The notes under the pieces are model-generated. The model ran no database searches and was not told the DNA's origin. It worked only from the letters and a program-made list of their open reading frames with translations. Below are positions 30,762-34,778 of a stretch of DNA of 34,778 nucleotides, one piece after another; within the stretch, counting starts at the first letter, position 1; every line of letters starts with the position of its first letter. The translations under genes and the position numbers were made by a program. The DNA is from Bacillota bacterium (GTDB lineage: Bacteria; Bacillota; Negativicutes; Sporomusales; CTSoil-080): positions 1 through 34,778 of the forward strand of contig JAGGAE010000033.1 in assembly GCA_017889725.1 (NCBI GenBank). Reading direction: 5' to 3'.

Positions 30762-31870
30762 AGTGCCAACAGATTATTGAGGCTATAGAAGAGTTAGCTC
30801 CTGTACAATTAGCGGAAAGCTGGGATAATCCCGGACTTATTGTCGGGGGCGTCAATCAGGATATAAGGAAAGTATTGGTGGCTTTAGATGTAACGCCCCA
30901 AGTAGCCCAAAAAGCAGTCGAAGAAGGCGTCAACCTTATCATTGCCCATCATCCACTGATTTTTCATGCGGTTAAAAGTATTAGAACCGATACGCCGCTT
31001 GGAAGTACATTGGCCACTTTGCTAAAAAATGATATTGCTGTGTACGCGGCGCATACCAATTTGGATTCAGCCGCAGGCGGTGTTAACGATTTGCTGGCCA
31101 ACCGGCTGGGACTTACCGATTGTCGCCCTCTTATACCCGGCAATGCTTCTAAACTGATGAAATTAGTTGTATTTGTACCTAAGGAACATAGCGATAATGT
31201 ACGCGAGGCGATTTGCGCAGCGGGGGCGGGACATATCGGGAAGTATAGTCACTGCACGTTTAGCGCTTGCGGCACGGGCACTTTTTTGCCCTTGCCGGGA
31301 ACGAATCCTTATGCCGGTGAAATAGGTAAGCTGGAATCTACGGCTGAAGTTCGCTTGGAAACGGTTGTTCCAGAGGAAAAAGCGGGAAAAGTAATAAAGG
31401 CTATGCTTGCTGTGCATCCTTATGAAGAAGTGGCCTATGAGATGTTTCCCTTGCATCAGACTATGACTAGCAGCGGTATGGGTCGGGTAGGAAAATTGCC
31501 CGAAACGGTAACCTTTGCTGAGTTTGCCCAAACGGTTAAAGCAGCTTTAGAGGTAGACTTTGTTAAGCTGGTAGGCACTGCTGACCGCAAAGTAAAAACA
31601 GTAGCAGTATGCGGTGGTGCCGGATCGTCGTTTATTCGCCAAGCGTTAGAGTTAGGTGCCGATGCCTTGGTAACCGGTGACATAAAATATGATGAAGGAC
31701 AATTGGGCAGGGATTTAGAAATAGGACTAATCGATGCCGGACATTTTGCTACGGAGCGCTTGATGGTGCAAGCGGTTTCGGACTATTTGAAACACTATAG
31801 TGTAAATCATGGTTGGGAGCTTACGGTGGAAGCGGATCCATCTAATAAAGATGTTTTTTATATTGCATAA
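30752..31870 (+). CDS. Nif3-like dinuclear metal center protein (YqfO family)
   Basis: 372 aa, the long form with a middle PII-like insert. The N-terminal LAESWDNPGLIVGG and LIIAHHPLIFHAVKSI (metal-binding HH) are present, AAHTNLDSAAGGVNDLLA follows, the inserted domain (about 125-235, with TAEVRLETVVPEEKAGKVI and VHPYEEVAYEMF) resembles YqfO, and the C-terminal ALVTGDIKYDEGQ and DAGHFATERLMV supply further ligands. Annotated in many genomes as GTP cyclohydrolase I type 2, but the function is not firmly known. Translationally coupled to trmK. Confidence 0.93.
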   Translation: MSVKCQQIIEAIEELAPVQLAESWDNPGLIVGGVNQDIRKVLVALDVTPQVAQKAVEEGVNLIIAHHPLIFHAVKSIRTDTPLGSTLATLLKNDIAVYAAHTNLDSAAGGVNDLLANRLGLTDCRPLIPGNASKLMKLVVFVPKEHSDNVREAICAAGAGHIGKYSHCTFSACGTGTFLPLPGTNPYAGEIGKLESTAEVRLETVVPEEKAGKVIKAMLAVHPYEEVAYEMFPLHQTMTSSGMGRVGKLPETVTFAEFAQTVKAALEVDFVKLVGTADRKVKTVAVCGGAGSSFIRQALELGADALVTGDIKYDEGQLGRDLEIGLIDAGHFATERLMVQAVSDYLKHYSVNHGWELTVEADPSNKDVFYIA

Positions 31871-31872
31871 AG

Positions 31873-31906
31873 AAAAGACAGGTTTGTTGCCTGTCTTTTC
31901 CTTTTG
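31873..31906 (+). terminator. Terminator after the Nif3-like gene
   Basis: AAAAGACAGG (31873-31882)/CCTGTCTTTT (31890-31899) with a following CCTTTT. It may only partly stop transcription, since the next gene starts 29 nt later with no clear own promoter. Confidence 0.8.
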
Positions 31907-31927
31907 CTGGAAAAAGGGGGAGTACCT

Positions 31928-32629
31928 ATGAAAGAACAGCTTAAATTGTTGTATGAACTACAGGCCCTGGAGCAAAAGAAGATGCGACTAGTAAACCAAA
32001 AGTCCAATATCGACGCAGGAGAAGTCCGGCATCTTTGGCAAGAAATTTGTTTAATTACACAGGATGTAGCTACGATACGGGAAAAAAGAGAGTGTCTTGA
32101 AAAGGTGTGTACGCGTCAGCAGGACGATTTGGCTGAGATTACGAAACAATGTGAAGCGGATGAAAATAAATTGTATAGCGGAAACATTACCAAGCTAAAA
32201 GAATTAGAGGAGAGGAAAACAAAGTGTGAAGCAAAGCGCAGAGAAATTGCCGGCTTTGAAAATGAAATACTAAACAATATGGAGTTTTGTGATAAGTTGC
32301 TTGCGGACATAAATGAACAGGAAGAAATACTGGCTAAAAAGCGTCAGGAGCACGGACTAGGGCAGCAAGAACTGGTTAAGCAATTGGCTCACTTTGAGCA
32401 GCAACTTTCGGAATTAGAAACTTCCTGCCGCTCCTTGGAGAAACAGGTGGATAACAAATTATTGCTCAGGTTTCGTGATTTAGCGAGAAGACTACCTAAC
32501 CCGGTTGCCAAAGTGGAAAACAACGCCTGCAGCGCCTGCCGGGTAAGTATACCGTCGAGCCAGCTGAGTAGGGGTGGTAGTGAATTGCTGTATTGTGAGC
32601 ACTGCGGGCGCTTGCTTTTGGTTGACTAA
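31928..32629 (+). CDS. Coiled-coil protein with C4 zinc ribbon (zf-RING_7 family)
   Basis: 233 aa from ATG 31928 behind AAGGGGGAG; the in-frame ATG 31904 lies within the terminator. Residues about 5-180 are a long charged coiled coil (LYELQALEQKKMRL and repeated E/K/Q heptads). The C-terminal zinc ribbon has C-S-A-C near 200-203 and C-E-H-C-G near 222-226. Proteins of this type are conserved next to trmK and nif3 in Firmicutes. Their function is unclear, perhaps nucleic-acid binding. Confidence 0.88.
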   Translation: MKEQLKLLYELQALEQKKMRLVNQKSNIDAGEVRHLWQEICLITQDVATIREKRECLEKVCTRQQDDLAEITKQCEADENKLYSGNITKLKELEERKTKCEAKRREIAGFENEILNNMEFCDKLLADINEQEEILAKKRQEHGLGQQELVKQLAHFEQQLSELETSCRSLEKQVDNKLLLRFRDLARRLPNPVAKVENNACSACRVSIPSSQLSRGGSELLYCEHCGRLLLVD

Positions 32630-32650
32630 ATACAATTTAGGGAGTATACT
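32622..32650 (+). promoter_or_regulatory. Promoter of the thi operon
   Basis: TTGACT (32622-32627), 17-nt spacer, TATACT (32645-32650). The -35 overlaps the last codons and stop of the zinc-ribbon gene. Confidence 0.8.
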
Positions 32651-32669
32651 TGGAAAAAATAATATATGT

Positions 32670-32757
32670 AAGGGAGCTCATGGTATGGGCTGAGAAAGGG
32701 CTAGTAAGCACCTGACCTTTTGACCTGATCGGGATAATGCCCGCGTAGGAAGCGATT
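32670..32757 (+). ncRNA. TPP riboswitch (THI element)
   Basis: Conserved blocks GGGCTGAGA (32687-32695), ACCTGATC (32723-32730), GGATAATGCC (32732-32741) and GCGTAGGAAG (32743-32752) occur in the right order. Located between the thi promoter and a terminator before thiS; thiamine pyrophosphate should switch off transcription. Confidence 0.95.
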
Positions 32758-32765
32758 TTGCGTAT

Positions 32766-32802
32766 AAGCGCACCTAACAATGGGTGCGCTTTATTTTTTT
32801 TC
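32766..32802 (+). terminator. TPP-controlled terminator
   Basis: AAGCGCACC (32766-32774)/GGTGCGCTT (32783-32791), followed by TATTTTTTTT. It ends just before the thiS ribosome binding site. Confidence 0.92.
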
Positions 32803-32821
32803 TTGAAAGGAGGTGAAAATA

Positions 32822-33022
32822 GTGCAAGTGACGGTAAATGGGCAATTGGTACAGGCCACTCCAGAGATTAGCCTCGCGGAGTTGGTAAAAGAAAAAGGCT
32901 GGCAAGCTGAAAGGATAGTCGTTGAACTTAATGATGTCATTATCAGTAGGACGGATTGGGTTCATTGTATTATGAAACAGGGTGACAAACTTGAGGTAGT
33001 TACATTTGTCGGAGGAGGTTGA
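32822..33022 (+). CDS. thiS: Sulfur carrier protein ThiS
   Basis: 66 aa, ubiquitin-like, ending in the required Gly-Gly (FVGGG). The start is GTG 32822 with AAAGGAGG 8 nt upstream; the GTG at 32813 overlaps that ribosome binding site. The C-terminal thiocarboxylate gives sulfur to the thiazole ring made by ThiG. thiG follows after 6 nt. Confidence 0.94.
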   Translation: MQVTVNGQLVQATPEISLAELVKEKGWQAERIVVELNDVIISRTDWVHCIMKQGDKLEVVTFVGGG

Positions 33023-33028
33023 GATAGG

Positions 33029-33805
33029 ATGGCAGAACCCTTGAAAATTGCGGGTTATTCAATTAACAGCCGCTTGTTTATAGGAACAGGTAAATTTGCA
33101 AGCAATACAATTATTCCCGAAGTTATCGCCGCAGCGAGTGCCGAGGTAGTTACTGTAGCGCTAAGACGAATGGATATCAATTTCCCGGATGAAAATATCG
33201 TAAATTTTATTCCGAAAGGCTGTATTATAATGCCAAACACTTCGGGTGCACGTAATGCGGAGGAAGCTATCCGTATTGCCCGTTTAGCCCAAGCAAGTGG
33301 CTGCGGTAATTGGATAAAAATCGAGGTTATAGCAGATAACCGTTACTTATTGCCGGACAACCAGGAGACGATTAAAGCGACGGAAGTATTGGCAAATGAA
33401 GGTTTTGTGGTATTGCCGTACATGAGTCCTGACTTGATGGCAGCCAGAAGGCTGGTCGACGCTGGAGCAGCCGCGGTTATGCCATTAGGTGCGCCTATAG
33501 GTACAAATCGCGGTTTAAAAACCAAAGAGCTTATTCGTATTTTAATTGAAGAAATTCCGCTGCCTATTATTGTTGATGCAGGAATCGGCAAGCCTTCCGA
33601 GGCGGCTGAGGCTATGGAGATGGGGGCGGCGGCCGTCTTAGTCAATACAGCGATGGCTACTGCTCAAAACCCTGTAGCCATTGCTAAGGCTTTCGCTTTG
33701 GCGGTAAAAGCCGGAAGAATAGCTTTTGAAGCAGGCCCAGGAGCGATTCAGGCATACGCCAACGCATCCTCTCCGCTTACCGGGTTTTTGAGGGACTCAT
33801 TATGA
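33029..33805 (+). CDS. thiG: Thiazole synthase ThiG
   Basis: 258 aa TIM-barrel enzyme. [63 protein letters not shown] and [22 protein letters not shown] are its signatures; the Schiff-base lysine should be in the WIKIEV strand. It joins deoxyxylulose phosphate, ThiS-thiocarboxylate and dehydroglycine into the thiazole phosphate. Stop overlaps thiH (ATGA). Confidence 0.97.
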   Translation: MAEPLKIAGYSINSRLFIGTGKFASNTIIPEVIAAASAEVVTVALRRMDINFPDENIVNFIPKGCIIMPNTSGARNAEEAIRIARLAQASGCGNWIKIEVIADNRYLLPDNQETIKATEVLANEGFVVLPYMSPDLMAARRLVDAGAAAVMPLGAPIGTNRGLKTKELIRILIEEIPLPIIVDAGIGKPSEAAEAMEMGAAAVLVNTAMATAQNPVAIAKAFALAVKAGRIAFEAGPGAIQAYANASSPLTGFLRDSL

Positions 33806-34778
33806 GAGAAACTACGTTTTATGATGAAGTAAGTCATTACCAAACCTTTGATTTTGAAGGTTTTTTTCAACAGATACGTGAACAGGATATATTACGGGTT
33901 TTGGAAGCAAATAGGTTAACACCGCTCGGCTATTTAACCTTGCTTTCCCCTATAGCCGAAAAATACTTAGAACAAATTGCACAGAGAGCGCAAGAATTGA
34001 CCGTCCGGCATTTTGGTCGTACGATGCAGTTATTTACTCCTATGTATGTTTCGGATTATTGTATAAATCATTGTGTCTACTGTGGATTCCAGGAAAAAAA
34101 CAAGTTGAACAGGCGGAAGTTATCGCTTGCGGAGGTAGGGCTTGAAGCCCGGTCGATAGTCGAAACTGGATTGAAACACATTTTACTTTTAACAGGGGAA
34201 GATCGCAGGCAAGCCGGTGTTACCTATCTCAAGGAATGTGTTCAAGTGCTGAGACGTAATTTTACGGCTATTGGTATCGAGGTATATCCGCTTCAGCAAG
34301 AGGAATATGTGGAAATGGTAGAAGCGGGAGTAGACAGCCTGACCATGTTTCAGGAAACGTATAACTCCGTCTTGTACGCACGGCTCCATCTGGCCGGTCC
34401 CAAAAGGGATTACCGCTTTCGTCTGGAGGCCCCGGAACGCGCTGGCAAGGCGGGGTTGCGCGGATTAAATATCGGCGCCCTTTTAGGTCTGGACGACTGG
34501 CGGCGGGATGCTTTCTTTACCGGCCTTCACGCAGATTATTTGCAGCGCCGCTTTCCAGATGCTGAAATAAGCATATCAACCCCGAGGATTCGACCTTGTA
34601 TAGGCGACGGTTTTCAACCGGCAGCTAATGTAATAGATAGTAATTTGGTACAATATATCACCGCGTTCCGATTATTTTTGCCAAGAGGCGGAATTACCCT
34701 TTCAACGAGGGAAACCCCTACGCTTCGGAATCATTTACTTGGGTTAGGCGTTACACGGATGTCGGCAGGTGTTTCTAC
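33802..34778 (+). CDS. thiH: 2-iminoacetate synthase ThiH (radical SAM; 3' end beyond window)
   Basis: 325 codons visible of about 370; the frame stays open to the edge. The radical-SAM cluster motif C87-I-N-H-C91-V-Y-C94 is present (CxxxCxxC), with [60 protein letters not shown] and [14 protein letters not shown], all typical ThiH. It cleaves tyrosine to dehydroglycine and p-cresol for ThiG, an oxygen-sensitive route, in line with an anaerobe (aerobes usually use ThiO). Confidence 0.97.
   Translation, partial: MRETTFYDEVSHYQTFDFEGFFQQIREQDILRVLEANRLTPLGYLTLLSPIAEKYLEQIAQRAQELTVRHFGRTMQLFTPMYVSDYCINHCVYCGFQEKNKLNRRKLSLAEVGLEARSIVETGLKHILLLTGEDRRQAGVTYLKECVQVLRRNFTAIGIEVYPLQQEEYVEMVEAGVDSLTMFQETYNSVLYARLHLAGPKRDYRFRLEAPERAGKAGLRGLNIGALLGLDDWRRDAFFTGLHADYLQRRFPDAEISISTPRIRPCIGDGFQPAANVIDSNLVQYITAFRLFLPRGGITLSTRETPTLRNHLLGLGVTRMSAGVS

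Noticed and set aside
31163-31531. Minus-strand open frame of 122 aa inside the Nif3-like gene
   Set aside because: Shadow of a clear coding region.

Overview
The window looks like a chromosomal segment of an endospore-forming, diderm Firmicute of the class Negativicutes (Sporomusaceae-like, e.g. the Pelosinus/Sporomusa group). This is inferred from protein character and gene order, not from a database search. The evidence is the conserved Firmicute block yqfC-yqfD-(no phoH)-yqfF/pgpH-ybeY-dgkA-cdd-era...yqzL-recO...glyQ-glyS-yqfL...dgt-dnaG-rpoD-...-trmK-nif3; sporulation genes yqfC and yqfD; a T-box in front of glyQS; and an LptA/OstA-like outer-membrane-type protein, which is unexpected in a monoderm.

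Layout. 1-3440: an FlK-type hot-dog thioesterase (minus, cut by the window edge), a YhcH/EbgC-family protein overlapping a tiny stand-alone FliG-N-like protein, an Fsr-like MFS exporter, and a YitT protein on the other strand sharing one long terminator hairpin. 3649-5139: a HerA/DUF87 ATPase. 5208-15515: the sporulation/membrane/RNA-processing run from yqfC to recO, with inserted genes for a PRC-MgtE_N-CBS protein, a DUF502 membrane protein and a CNNM/CorC-type transporter. 15578-16932: a DUF4342 protein and a redox pair (glutaredoxin-like protein plus ferredoxin:thioredoxin-reductase catalytic chain fused to rubredoxin). 16938-20173: T-box plus glyQS. 20308-25857: PPDK regulatory protein, LptA-like gene, dGTPase, primase and the housekeeping sigma factor. 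25924-26383: four tRNA genes (Asn, Met, Glu, Val) with a consensus promoter and a terminator. 26425-28453: an AT-rich minus-strand block (SRPBCC protein, QueG-like 4Fe-4S protein, MarR regulator), divergent from an OFA-family MFS transporter. 30072-32629: trmK, nif3-like and a coiled-coil zinc-ribbon protein. 32622-end: promoter, TPP riboswitch, terminator and thiS-thiG-thiH (thiH runs off the edge).

The most striking observation is a repeated lesion. Four genes (DUF502, the LptA-like gene, dgt and dnaG) each have a recognisable N-terminus in one frame and the rest of the protein in another. In each, the conserved residues that should lie between are missing, so each looks like a short out-of-frame deletion near the 5' end. 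dnaG is essential, so either this assembly has collapsed gaps or something unusual is happening. In the same stretch two other genes have a well-placed ribosome binding site but AUC or AUU where the start codon should be, and phoH is absent from its usual place. No CRISPR array, IS element, prophage or rRNA gene was seen.
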